Assembly: GCF_028453695.1 (NCBI RefSeq)
Contig: NC_135781.1
Coordinates: 21,947,640-22,011,639, forward strand
Direction: 5' to 3'
DNA from: Augochlora pura
Taxonomy: Eukaryota > Arthropoda > Insecta > Hymenoptera > Halictidae
DNA: 64,000 nucleotides
Part shown: positions 1 to 13,400 of the stretch, piece by piece
Layout: every line of letters begins with the position of its first letter
Numbering within the stretch: the stretch's first letter is position 1
The notes under the pieces: model-generated
What the model saw: the letters and a program-made list of their open reading frames with translations, nothing else
The model's database searches: none
What the model was told of the DNA's origin: nothing
Program-made: the position numbers and the translations under genes

Positions 1-582
1 TTATAAGCTGTGTAATGATAATGGAATATCTCGATATAAAAATATCGATATTTGACTTGAAAAACAACGATATTCGGAATATCGGCCCAGTACCGCCATA
101 ATTATTTAATTATTCAAGTTCAACTGATTCGACCACCATGTATTCCTTATGATTATCCAGGAATTTTAAATAATGTTGTAAAAAGATATTTTTATCAATA
201 ATTCATCAGTAACGATTAATTGGTAAAAGTTATTAGTAATTTGTTTATTAAAAAAATAATTCAGATTCTTTTCATCATTTAGTACATTTTCTTATTCTCT
301 CTAGAACTCTTTCTATATCGAAAACCGGGTCGGTTTTTTGGAGTTAAGAAACCGGGTATTTTGGAGTTAAGAAAGTCTCTAGTTCATTAACTCAACGCAT
401 TGTGCACTAAAGAGTCATTGAAAAGCTAATTGATAAGCTTCCCGGCTACAAGCGTTGTCGGAAAGAAGTCTAATAATAGACTTCTGGGATATACAGTGTT
501 AATAATCCTCCAATTTTATTGATGTGAATAGAGGAAGAACGAATATGCGGCTCACGTTACTTAAAATCATTGAAGACAAGTC

Positions 583-609
583 TTATTTTAAGTAAAGATT
601 AACAGTCTA
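583..609 (-). mobile_element. TIR element, end fragment (degenerate)
   Basis: Matches the element's A-rich end (TTATTTTAAGTAAAGATTAACAGTCT form) with several changes. Its other end is not found. Confidence 0.35.
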
Positions 610-889
610 CAGATAACGTACAATTATCGAAATGAATGAATGACCATTAACTAATACTTGCAATTAAAAATTGATGTTGCAAAATAAAAAGAATTTAGCT
701 CTCACTTGTGTATTCAAACAACGGACCTTTCGACTAGCAATATGAATAACTGAATATGTTTAGAATAAATTTTTATTTTCATTATTAAATATTTTCCCAC
801 ATATTTTTGAATAGAAGCCTTAGGGAATCATGTGAAAATCAAAACAAATTGATTGACTGATGAAATCAATTGATGAAATGATTTAGTTG

Positions 890-1012
890 CATAGGCTGCA
901 GATTTGTATACAAAATAAATATTTTGCGTGAATCAATTGCAAAACGCAGTGACTATGTAGCAAATTCATTGTTTCTTTTATCATTTTAATAGATTAAAAA
1001 TAATAGATTGAC
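890..1012 (+). mobile_element. TIR element, left part
   Basis: GGCTGCAGATTTGTATACAA end followed by the family's internal TTTTAATAGATTAAAAATAAT segment. The right end is lost. Confidence 0.45.
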
Positions 1013-1574
1013 ATCAGGTGAAAAAAGACTGATTGAAAGATTGAAAATTCTCGGTATCGTAAAGGGAACACGAAAAATGAGCAAATATCATTATTTCATT
1101 ATTAATCCTTCGCAGTCGCAGTCATTCTAATTCAAAATCCAACATAGTTTTTTTAACCTACAATATTTCCATTTTATACATATGAAATAGAATTTCGTAA
1201 TTCATGCAACAGTTACGCTTGTCGCAGTTGTTTTTAAATATGATTAAATTTTATAAGATAAAAATGATTGTGAAACGTGATATAACCATCTTTAATAGCG
1301 CATTATAGTCACCACACGAGTACAAAGGGATAATTTTTGCCAATATACATATATTTGAACAGAGATCTTAATGAAACGTGTTAAGCAGAGGGGAGGGATC
1401 TGCGACGGGACAGGAACCGCCATGGAAAAACAAAGAGGGAAAACAGAGGCAGAAATTACCGAGGAACAGAATCATGACTCCGTGAACGTGCACGCGCACG
1501 CGGGCCTGTGTGCTCGCTTATCTCGTGTTTTATATTGAATGATCAAAGGTAAACCGGTTGTGCTCACGAGTGAG

Positions 1575-1806
1575 AGAAATAGAATCAGCGAGAAGTCGAA
1601 AGGAGACAGATGCCAGAAGAAAGTTGAGGAGAGGGAGGGCACAGTGGCTTATGGAGGGGGTAGATGATGGGGGAGGGGCAACGAGGCTGAGAGGGGATAG
1701 GAGAAGGACGGTCGGGAGGGGGAATGAGGAACGGGAGGGAGAAGTTGAAGAAAAGAGAGGAGGAACGAGGAAAAAAGAGTGGGGGCACAGTAGGAGAAGG
1801 AGGGGC
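1575..1806. repeat. Purine-rich, G-run tract
   Basis: Almost only A and G on the plus strand, with many runs of three to five G (for example GGAGGGGGTAGATGATGGGG). Ends 26 bp before a TIR element. Confidence 0.6.
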
Positions 1807-1831
1807 ACGTTCGTGTGTGTATGCATATTAG

Positions 1832-1975
1832 TAGACTGCGGATCTTTATGCAAAATAATTATTTTCGAGGACGATTTTTAAGGAACAGTAATTAAATACA
1901 AACAAAATTGTCCTTTTTGAAAATTTCGATAAGCTGAAAATAGTGTGAGAATATTACAATGACTAAACGATCTGA
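1832..1975 (+). mobile_element. TIR element, left part
   Basis: Perfect tip TAGACTGCGGATCTTTATGC. The internal part resembles the copy at 31668 (AACAGTAATTAAATACAAA form), indicating a subfamily. The right tip is not recognisable. Confidence 0.6.
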
Positions 1976-4900
1976 CTAAAAGTATTGAAACCAAGAAATA
2001 TTTTCAAATACTATTTCCTTGATCTGTGTTTTATATACTTCGTTTAAAATAGTAATTTATTTTTGTATTAAATGAAATACTAGTTGACATAATTCATTTT
2101 ACAAATATGCATATAAGAAGTATTTAAAAGTATACAGTTTAGAATATGAAATACTCGATTGCAGTTTTAAAGAGTATGCTAAGAGTATATTATTTAGGTT
2201 TTGTTGGCAACGTAGTTAAAACAATGCAAATTACCTATTATAATGCCATTTTCAAGACATTTTTATTCAAGTCAGTTTCGTCTGACGATTGTTTGCATCT
2301 ATTAACTCCTGTATATAATTTTATAAATCTGTCTCGATTGATATCAATAACCGAAGTCTATTGTAACAGACGAATTATTTTTAGCATAGAGTATTTTGGA
2401 ACCGACTGATGATGATTACACTAACCGACGTGATTATAATAATCGAAATTCTACGGGTGAACCGGATTAATTGGCAACTCCTGCTTTTCTCTACGGGTTT
2501 TCTTCCATATCAATGAGAAACAAAGTTTTTAACAAGATAAATATTCTAATTGATTATCAGTTATGGGGATAAGATTATATATTGATGGGTTCGTCGGAGA
2601 GCAAAGATTTGAATTACGCAGTCTCCTCCAGGATTAAATTGCTGGGAAAATTAGAACTGAAACTAGAATCTCAATGAAATTGTAATTAGAATCGTAATAT
2701 TTCGGAGTCGTTCGATTGTTTGGTGATCAAGATTGAATCACTGTCGCGAGTGCAGAGTATGGAGTATCTCGATCACTTTACATTCCCGAGAGTATCGGGC
2801 GCAATCAATCTTTCTTCGATACAGTCTACTAATTTTACAGCGCTCTCCAATACACTTCGAATGAGCCGCGACGTAAAAAGACGATGAATTCTTTCGATAC
2901 GGTTTTCATGTGAAAATACGAAGTTACGCGACCCGAATACGGTATTGGAAACTCTTGTAACGTTAAATTACAAGTTTCCGTGGTGATAGGACGTACGATT
3001 ACAGAGTAACAAAGTTTCTCAACGAACACCTCTAACAAGATTTCTATCTGATCCTCAACTTGCTTTGGTCTTCTAAGGAAACACAGGTGTCTATTCAAAC
3101 AAGTATAAGCAATTAACGTTAAATATATTGTTAGTCAAAATGATTGGTCTTACATTCTTTTATTTTAGAATTGTCAAAACTATGAACACTTTTTGTTAAC
3201 ACTATAGCTATTGCACCGGTTGAAATAATCAATTTGATTCTTCTTTTAAGTAATGATAAAATCAATTACTTAATTCGAATATATTAAATTATTATAAAAC
3301 AGAAGAGGGATCTTATCAAAGCCTGATGGAAAACTAAAGTGTTTAGAAGAAGTACCTCATAAACTATAACGAAGGAAATTGGTAAACAAAATTGTAAACG
3401 ATCCTAAGCATACTCAATGTGGAATTCACGTTCTAAATGTTTAGCAAAAATAGTGAATTGGAAAAATTCTTAATTTTCTAAAATTTTGTTATTCTTTGTT
3501 TGTTTCTCTTCCATCCCGAAAAAAAAACCGAAAAAATACCGTATGTCAAAGTTCGAAAATCAACACGAAAAATACGTGTGGACGTTGAATGAGCATCAGC
3601 AACGTTCTACTTTTAAATCGTCAGAATTTCTCGGTAAAGTACGGAAAGAACCGTTTGAAAGTCAATCAATCAGCAATAAACTACTTACACTATAAAGAAT
3701 AAATGAGTATTCAATATAATTAGACCCGTAGCTCAGAAACTAGAATTAGTAAATCGTCTTTCGCTTAAATCGCGGTTTGTGGCTGGTGATAGAATCGATA
3801 TTGATATTATCGATGATATTGAATCAATTCGGCACCAAAGTACTTGAGCAATTATAATGATACCAAATAAATATTGTATCGAATACAATGATTCTTCGAT
3901 ACTTTCTGCAAACATCGATACTCGTTTGATACTTCACGAATGAGTCGATAGCTCTTCGATAAGTATTAAAATTATGAATACCTATTCAATACCATACGAT
4001 ATTAAATACACTCGTTCAATGATTCATCGAATTATCTCAATAAACCGAGTTACTTTTTCTTAATTAAACAAAATAGTAGTAAAAATTATTACCATTGTAT
4101 ATTGTATTAGTATTAATACTATCGCTCCATGTGAATTGATACTTTTACACTCCTATTCTTGTAAAAGGATATTTTACAATCGTCAATATTCCCGTAAAAG
4201 TATCAGTCGAGTATCGATGTTATTATAATATTGAGAAGGTGTCGATTCTGTTTGACACTTGCTTCTTTGATACAATTCAGTATTAGATCGAAGTTTATCG
4301 ATGCGGTATCATTGTCATCACTATACGCGGCGGTACGTTCGAAGAAATCCCAGCGTCCGTTTGGGAAAACAACGAAACACTGAGAGATAATTCGTAGCGT
4401 GAAGCGCCCCATAAGATTTCCTCGAAGCACCTATTGCCTGATGGTGATTATGAAGATGGTGTCCGGACACAGCCGGGAACACGTGTCCGTCAGGAATATT
4501 AGTCGGTGATCTCCGTTAGCCGGCTGTTTTTCGTATGTTACCCGAGCGAGATTTCAATCGGTCAAGGCTGCCACGTTCCCAGGTTGGCTGGGCCAGTCGA
4601 GAAACGAAAATCATCAATGATCTAAAGCCGATTGTCTACGGGGCCCGGCGAACAGGTGTACTTTATCTGGAGGATCGAGCCGCGGTAATCTCTCCTCGCG
4701 ACGAATCTCGTCTGAGATTCGGTGGCGGAATCAGACTCAGGGGCGTCTTTATCTCAGCATCTGGGTCTCCGCTCGCTTACGGTGCCTCCCTTTTCCCCTC
4801 TTCCCTCCGTGGATGCTTCGGCATCCTCCGTCCGTGTCTCCCGCCTTCTGTTTCTTCTTCGTCCGAGTCTCACATAAGTACACGCACTTCTAGCAAACGA

Positions 4901-5665
4901 ACGAAGACAATGCGACGCCAGAGGCGTGTTTCGAGTCTTGTCAATCATCGAATCGCTAGAAAGAACTTGGAGACGGCGAACAGTGGAACTAGGCGACGGA
5001 GTTGTGTAAAAGTCAAAGAGCTTTTAATAGAGAGAGAATGTATGTAGATAAATGTAGAAACATAGAAAGAACGTACATTTCTGGGCCTTGAAAATTCATG
5101 TTAAATTTTAAATATTCTAACAAGATTATGCTTTATCCAATATTATGTACAGTTGGAATCTTTTTAATGACATGTTATTCTCGGTTCTCGTAAATTTTGG
5201 CTACGCTAATTTCAAATTCGGTTGCGTTTATTTACCACTTAAATATTATACTGTACCAAAGTAGATCTAGATGTTTGTAATAACTGTATTTTTATAAAAT
5301 CGGTAAAATAATTATTAGTTAAACGGATTAGACTTATATATTTAGTCATTGAAAATAATACATGGCGATGAGTACAGAATAATTTAAATTGTAATGAAGC
5401 TAATGTAAGAGACATGTTTTTTAGAGTTTAGAATCCTACTCTCAGTCTTTAAAAAAACATTAAAGTTAAGGACTTTAGAAATTTGCTATCCATCTCGTAC
5501 GAAGAAACGTGAAATTAAGGAAAAGCACTTCAAAATTTTATGGAGCTATAATAAATAACGAAGGAGACATTACTAATATCTCTTTGACTTTTACCTAACT
5601 AATAAACTAGTATGCTCGTAACTAAGGTCACGAATAACACCAACATTGTTTTCCTGTTCCATTTA

Positions 5666-5700
5666 TAAAAATTTCATTTTGCATAAAAATCCGCAGTCTA
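5666..5700 (-). mobile_element. TIR element, end fragment
   Basis: ATTTCATTTTGCATAAAAAT followed by CCGCAGTCTA, a near-perfect terminal segment. Confidence 0.6.
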
Positions 5701-5769
5701 TTTATGAGAACAATGTGCGAGCAAAATATAGAATAATTTAGACATGAGAAGAACGAAAGTATCTTATTA

Positions 5770-5927
5770 CAAGATCGCGGATCTTCATGCAAAACAAAAT
5801 TTTTCTTCATAAATTGCAACGAAGAGGAATAGAATAGAATTTTCTTTCTTTGTTTAATAGAATTTGAATTTCACTTTGAATTTCACCAACCTTTTTTGAT
5901 TACAAATGCATACGATCCGCAATCTAC
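5770..5927 (+). mobile_element. TIR element, complete short copy
   Basis: Begins AGATCGCGGATCTTCATGCA and ends AAATGCATACGATCCGCAAT plus CTA. Both inverted tips are present, about 158 bp. Confidence 0.7.
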
Positions 5928-6022
5928 TTATTTTACTATTTTCAATTTATTGTAACTATTGAAAGAAGAAATACATCTTCAATTGACGTAAACAATTTTT
6001 ATTTTGCAAAAATATCCGCAAT
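5928..6022 (-). mobile_element. TIR element, end fragment next to the preceding copy
   Basis: Internal segment in reverse orientation, ending TTTATTTTGCAAAAATATCC and GCAATT. It abuts the opposite-orientation copy at 5770-5927. Confidence 0.5.
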
Positions 6023-7309
6023 TCCGACACGAGTAAATTCAAATTGACATATAAAAAGAGAACAGGAATCGAAACGACTGAAAATCATCTGAATCGGAGG
6101 AACCATCTGAGTTCTGTAGTTAAAGTATCTTCAAATGCAAATAAGGGTTAAGAAATAAACAAAGAACTATGGATTAATGAGATTAACTTGCCAAGCCATC
6201 GCTAGAGTCTCGGCATGCGTGCGTTCAAATACGAATACACGTTGCGCGGACGAGGAACGCTTTTCAGTATGGGAGTGAGAGCGTGAAACAGGTGTACGCT
6301 CGAGAAAGCATACACCTATGCAACAGCGGAGGCTAGCTTCACGAAGCCAGGTGTACAAGAAACGCCCGGAATTCACCGCGTCGAACTTCTGACCCCGAAG
6401 CGTTTATTAACCACGATCCATTGCTCAATGCGAGCCGCGTGTCCCGTCCACGCCGCGCGTCACATATACACGGTGTCCCAGATTTTTCTGATTGGACTGC
6501 GTCGTCCTGTTCTATTCGTAAAATTGCAAAAAAAAAAACAAGGAACAAAACTGGTCCTATTTTTAAAAAACATTTTAATCGAAGCAACCCCTAATCGTAC
6601 ATTGAGTCAGACTCATCTTTAAACTGTGGATCTCAATGCTTTTTTCTTTAATAATTTCAACTTGTTGAAAAATCATATATTCTTTCTATTTACAATGAGA
6701 TAACTTTTCAATTTAAAAAAGGAAGTCGACAGTAAAATTTTGGAAACTATGCTATGTACAAGAATAAGTAAGTACAACGTCTTTTGGGTCCCTTAAAACT
6801 TTATAATTTCTCTATTTACTAATTTTTAATTAGATGTATAATTTAAAAGTTATTTGAGCTGTATAAACTACGCGACTCACCCTGCATTTTAATTACTCTT
6901 AAATAAATCGAATCTTATCGTTGTTAGAAAACAATGTACTTTTCGCTGATTTATATTATAATCACGAATAACGTCAGAATTGCATGGTATGTACAAAGAA
7001 TTGTAGAATTTCTGAACTTTACCAAATATGTAGATTGAAAGTCTACGTTTAAAATATGATTTAATAATGTTACAAAACATTCTGAAACAAAAATCTAAAC
7101 ATACGTTGAAAAGCAATTGTACATTGTTCTAAAGAATGATTGAATACCATAGAAAAAATATTCTAAAATATTTTACAGATTAGGGTTAATATTTTGATCA
7201 GTAATCACTGGATTCATTGACCCAATTATTTGATGTATTTGTAATGTATGTTTAATGTATTTCAAATGATTTGCAGAGATTATTGAATCTTTCTAATAAT
7301 TTCACTCAC

Positions 7310-7464
7310 CTGATCGATCTGCTGGATGTACCGACAGATACAACCCTTTGTTTCCCTCGGGGTTGTTTACCCAGTGCTGAAGAGGCTCGCTAACATTTAA
7401 TGTCAGCCATCTCTCTTTCCCCACGGTTGTGTTAACTGCGTCCACGTATTGCAGTTCCTTCGTT
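7310..7464 (-). CDS. gbb: gbb exon 3 (prodomain)
   Basis: 155-nt exon with acceptor TTGCAG (complement of 7465-7470) and donor GTGAGT (complement of 7304-7309). The phase-2 join restores Gly from GG|A. It reads TKELQYVDAVNTTVGKERW, LTLNVSEPLQHWVNNPEG, NKGLYLSVHPADRS. This is the W-x-x-x-NV / GLYLSVHP block typical of 60A and BMP5-8 prodomains. The next exon would start in phase 1. I found none between 1 and 7303. Confidence 0.85.
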
Positions 7465-10400
7465 CTGCAACAGGCAAAACAATCTTTTATATACATATAT
7501 GGAATGTTCATGGAAATGATTCTACGAACGATAATCGTTAACACTCGGTCCCAGAATACAAATATCATTATTTCACTATTTAGTCTTTTTACGCGCAATT
7601 TAATTTTTCTAGAAGGTCTATGGACAGTACTATAATATATACGTTGAAAGAAAATGATAAGTAAAAGTACAAATGACTGAGTTAGAATCATAGTGGCGTG
7701 AATTGCATTCTTGAAAATTTTGACGAATGTCTTAAAATGCATCCTATACATGACAAAATATTAAAAAATACAATTCAAGTAAATTATAAGGTTACTATAA
7801 ATTAACTTAACTCCAAATTATGTTAACAATAAATTTGGTCAGAAAACAATACACATGTTAATGCACAATAACACCTCTTGTTTCTCACGATAAGAAAAAT
7901 GTGACTATGATTCTAACCCTCTCAAATGATCCCAATTATACTTAGATATATTTTTATCAAAATGGTCCGTCGTTTGTGTGTTAAAAGTTCAATTCTCAGG
8001 GGTAAGAGAAAATCCTATCGATGTATTAGCATTAAATTACTTAATAGAGGGAAAATATTTTAAGTTCTCTGTTATTATATGAAATCACTAAATTGCAGAT
8101 TTTATGCATTTGTAACAACACTGAATCGGTGAAATACGAAGCAAGGAAAACATTAAAACAATTAACCATAATATCGTTGAGAACTTACTAATTAAGTTAT
8201 TAAGATATAAAATACGTTTTAATTTTTATTTTGCATAAAAGTCTACAGTCTGCGCATTCATTGATTTTTGTTCAGTAATTTTACGGATATTCGATTTCGG
8301 TAAAGAGTGTTGCAAATGTTTGTATTAGTCTAAATCTACTGTACTAGATTTTGAGAATCGTTCAATGCCGAATCGTATCAGTGCTGCAGAAAACAGTAAA
8401 AACAAATGGTGCTGTGTAAAACCGGGAGATGAATATTTTTTAACAAAACGAACCATTTGATATGGAGCCATGATTGACACTACCTCGCTAACTCAACCCG
8501 CAGGCTGACAATAAGTTGCAAGTGTTGCAACGCATTAACAGCTAAAAGCCACTCACGGTGCTCGCTCGTTGTAACAAATATCACCGCGATTTTCCGCGCA
8601 TACATTAGGAAAACCTCGCGTCGGTAATTACGTTAACACGTAGTTATGTGGATAACGCACGGCAGATACTCGTTACGCGGAGATTGTTACGGTGATCAAA
8701 ACAAATACGTTCCTCGTAAGCAATAGTGCTTGCTACAATTAGACGGTAGACATTCACTCTAGAGAAAAATGCAAGTAGAAAATGAGACACCAGAATCTGT
8801 GCCTAAATAAAGTATAATAGAATACGTCTACAAAAATTAGAAGCTGTTAAGCTGAAAACAATGTTGCAAAATATGGGAAAAATGTATGGAAACAAGAAAA
8901 ATTTTGACTTCTACAGAGACATAACTCCTAAAAACTTACGCTTCTCTATTACCATTGTCATTTAAGAAAACAAATACAACAGGTTACTAATTATTGGACT
9001 GCGGATCATTACGCAAATTTTCATATATCATTTTACAAAAATTAGAATTAAAGAACAGTTTTCATCATTATAAAAAGAAAGCCAAAATGCTATTCGATTT
9101 TATTAATTTATAAATTCTCTCGTGTTTAAAGGAAATTCATATAATGCACTAATCATTAATTATCGAGTTTCTGAAAGCAGCAAACACTTTATTTACCAGC
9201 GGTTTTTCAACAGCCTTTTTAAAGTCGAAGATCACCTATTGGGAGTAGTTAAAAAAAATTGTTCAAACGAGACAATCATTTCAGCCATAATCCAACAAAT
9301 TACATCGACCAATATAAAAGTATAAATATAATATTAATACCTATAAAAGGATAAGTATAATATTAATATTCTTTTAAAATAATTATTTGTAAAATAATTA
9401 CTGAGCTTTCCTTAGGGGAAGTTATGTTTAAACATAACTCATTCGTTAAAAGACCTATGAACAGGCTTCTAAATAAAGTGTTAATAACGTCGGAAACAAT
9501 TTCCAAATTAACATTTAATATGGAAAATCATTGCTCCATTTTATAGGTATTCGAAATACACGAAGCGGAATCTCGTGACCGTAATTTACGGCAACGTAGT
9601 CGTGCACGAGAGCAACTATTTCCCTATTTATATTCTCGCGGCTGTGCATCGTCTCCGTGATATGTAGGAATGCATCGTCGAGTCGCGCAACAAATCAACA
9701 AAATCGATCAATAGGAAACCACTGAATCTTACGTAACGTATCCAGCCGCGATACACAACGAGATCGGCGGTGTCGCGATTCTGTGGATCGGCGTTGTCGC
9801 ACAGTGATTCGGATCGAAAAATTCAGTGGCATTTTGCTAGAACTTTCGCACTACAACGAGCCTCAAAATGAAATTGTTTACTTGAAAACATAAAGACGTT
9901 TTTGCTTTCTAAAACGAAACGATTTACCTTGTGTTTCCTCGTTGATTACACCAAATTTTAAGCAACATTTCGGGAAATACTCATGGAATTAATATTTCTT
10001 TCTTTCTGAAGGAATTACTCATGTAGCAAACATCCATCATTACCATCAATCCATTGTGCATTAATTTTTTTTAATAAATTGTTAATTCAAGGTATGGATT
10101 CTTGGCACAGTTAAATGCTGTTCGTTAACTGTTTCCGATTAGTATACCCGTTACAACACAATATGCTGCCATTTCTACATGACGAATATACTCATCAAAA
10201 TTAACTAACTAGTTAAGAAGAATATATATTTAAATATTCTCGATTAAATTATATATTTTATGAAATCGTCGAAACACAACGCGACAGAAATCAAACATGT
10301 TTTAATCTCTTTTCAAAGAGATTACATAAAGAGAAATCGATAGAAAATATTAAATAACTTTATCAAAGTATCATAAAATTAAGTTTATTCGGATTGCAAT

Positions 10401-13400
10401 TTTTAGTGAATTTTATTATTCAGAAAAGTAATGAATACACATATACACACACTGTCATGCATAATTTTACGAAAATTAGAATTGTAGGATAATTTCTTTG
10501 TTCAACTAAAAAATTAGCCATTGCAAAAATAAAATAAAAATACTACTAGACCTTGTTGATTTGTACGTTTTCTTGTGTAAAGATCCACAGTCTACTAATC
10601 AAAATTGACAAGAAAACGTTGATTTTTCAATAAAACGTTAAATCCTTCGATTCGGACTACTGTGCGTCGTGACTCGGCAATTCGCGGGAATCTGTCGCCG
10701 CGTTAATAAAGATTTCAACGAGACGCGTCAATCGTTGTTCATTCAGCCTGTCTACTTGTCAAACGACGTATTTCGAGATTTTTTTCTCATTCTTTTCCTC
10801 CCAGGATCGATTAGCGGTCCCGTAATTGAATAATCGAGGAAGCATTAGCAATTGTACACATTGAGAGACGAATATCCGACAGGTTACGCGTTGGTATTCA
10901 CCCGTGTGGAAGTTGTGCGCACTATTTGCTAATAAACACGTTATTTTTTCCTGACATTCTTTTTCTGTGAATCATGCGGCTTGCCTTTGTATCAATGGCT
11001 TTACGAAACGTCTGTCGATCCGTGGTAACGCGATACAGTGGAACTTCATTAGCGTAACTATCAGGGAGATCTCGATGTTTGGATAATAGAGCGGGAGCTT
11101 TCTAGGATAATTAACCAATCGACATACAATTTAACTAGTTAACAAAACCCGCATGACACTAAATTAAAAATGAATAATCTTAATCAATATAAACTTTATT
11201 AATACTAAAACCTCTAAACCAATCGAAATTTGTCGCATTTTTCTTTCACATCTTTGATATTATGAAAATGTTTCTATGAGAAATTTATAAATGAACGTCT
11301 CTACTACTGCATATATTAGGGTGGAGCCTCGATAACTCGAAAACTTCTGTAGGACGAAAATTTTCTTCATTCTTTTCTTCGTAGGTCTAGTGTTCAATTT
11401 TAAACTATGTTTAATGTTATATTCCTGTGCAACTGTGTTTCTACCACTAATGGAATCATATAACGATAATTTTCTTTTCACGATGATATGAAAAACGGTT
11501 TAAAAATTGGTTTACATTTCTGAAGTAACAATCATGGATAAGACTTATTATATGTTATGTAGTCGGTCGGGATCTTTTTTCTCGTGCGGTGAAATTTTCT
11601 TTTACGTGTCGGCGTAAAAGAAGTATTTTAAAAGATTAATACGGTGTAAAAGAGGTATTTGAAAAGGTTAATAAAGACGGTGTAAAAGGAGTCTGTAATT
11701 TTAGAAAATTAGTACAGCCTATTAAAGAAGTTTTTCAATGACTATACTATATCCAATAGATGCACGACAATTTTCCTCTAAATAATAGTGGCAATCAAAT
11801 AGTTTGATCATAGCACTTGAGATAACCTGTTCAATTAGGTATAACGATGTTTAACAAAAAAACTGATGGACAAGAGTTTAAGTGCACCTAAACATTGCAA
11901 TTTTCTTCTACATAAATTTTAACCTGTTCCTCGCGATCGACATTAAACAGACAGCTTCAACTGGCTGCTAAAAATTCGAATTTACATCGCTCATTTGTAA
12001 TTCTGGGTCAAACTGAACCCACACAAGTCTTGTCTCCGATGGTCGAATATATGCATAATACTTACAATTTCTCCATAATAAATCCTTGTACAAGCATAAT
12101 AAGAAAATGGATTTAAAAGTTCTTTTATTAACAATTTTAACAAATATGGATAACCTTTTAATATACAATTAACCATTTTTAAATGGACGGTATAATTTCA
12201 GTCACGTTCAGTGCGCGAATAAAAAGATTCAATGTATTAGATATGTATTTACACTATAAAAAATATCAGTATTTAAACCTGGGATGGTTGTTATTAATCA
12301 CCCCACACATATTTTACTATAAAATTTGCCTTTGCTGAGAAGAAGAATTTAACGTATCTTCTCAAAACATTTTTTTTATTTCCCATAAAATTTACAATCT
12401 GCCTACCAGAAATAAGTAAACTAATTGCTTAGTCATTAATAATATGTTTGTGTTCGTCCGCTAATTCAAACCAATTAAATTAATTACACTCATCAAAGTT
12501 AATATAACGATTCGAGTCTATTTAGGTAAATTTGTTAAACTCCGGTAGTTTGTTGCGTTCTAACCATCTCTAATCGGTTTTTTCATCTAACAAGTTTGTT
12601 ACTATTTTATTTCGATAATAACTCAAAACATATGACGAATTTCGCATTTAATACTATTCTACCGAATTCTAAAAACAGCTAGCGTGTATTACTTTGTAAC
12701 AAAGAAAAGACTGTGTGTTGCATAGATGTTTCACCATTTTTATCATACAGTATTCTTGAATCAACAGAATTCAATTATTTCCTATAAAAGAGTCGAGCGG
12801 TCAGTCGAGCGTTTAGCGTAAAGTGTAAAATCGGTGAAAGCCAAGGGAGGATCTCTTGCGTATTAGGGTGTCGTAGATCGTTCCGCAGAGTACAGTGTTC
12901 TTGCCGGCCTCGTTACAAGTAGCAGAACCGCCGTGAAAAATCCTAAATCCGCGATGTGTCTAAAAGCACGGGACCCTGAGGCTCGTTACAGTAAATGTCA
13001 CTGTCTGACTTTCCTGAGGCGAGGCGAAGCGAGACGAGGGATCGTTATCGAGGGCCAGAGAGACAGCTGACGGCGGTATCGTGTCCCCTACCACCACGGG
13101 GGAACACTTATGGAAACCTGCGCGCACACGTAAGAAACCAGAGTCGCCAGCTTGTCTCGGCTGGATCAGAAGGCGGAGGAGGATAAGGAGGCGGAGGAGG
13201 ATGCGTCACGCATCAACTTTGACGGAAGAAGAAGCTCGAGAAGAAAAGGAGAAGAGCACGATGAAGAAGGGAAAGGTGGAGGACGAAGAAAAAGAGACGA
13301 TCGCGAGAAGAGGAGGACGAGGAGGAGGACGAGGTGGAGGAAGAGGAGGAGCGGAGCTGCTGCGTGCATCTAACTGCGTAGGCACACCAAGTAACTCGTG

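Larger units (their letters stand above)
1..7309. other. gbb intron 3 (partial), AT-rich, no exon seen
   Basis: No coding exon is recognisable on either strand. The stretch holds several copies or ends of the short inverted-repeat element (around 583, 890, 1832, 5666, 5770, 5928), a purine-rich G-run tract (1575-1806), and an area dense in TCGATA/GATATCGA-like words (3780-4330). Short GC-richer patches lie at 4440-5000 and 6180-6480. The TGF-beta mature domain would be expected further left, outside the window. Confidence 0.6.

Noticed and set aside
4535..5047. 170-codon open frame on the plus strand
   Set aside because: Lies in a small GC-rich patch within gbb intron 3. Ser/Arg-rich, without known motifs or introns.
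1..7303. Search for the gbb mature-domain exon with its seven cysteines
   Set aside because: No frame on the minus strand shows the cystine-knot motifs, so the ligand exons must be outside the window.
7302..7751. 149-codon minus-strand frame read as a free-standing gene
   Set aside because: Only 7310-7464 is coding, as gbb exon 3. The upstream part runs through the acceptor into intron and repeat B.
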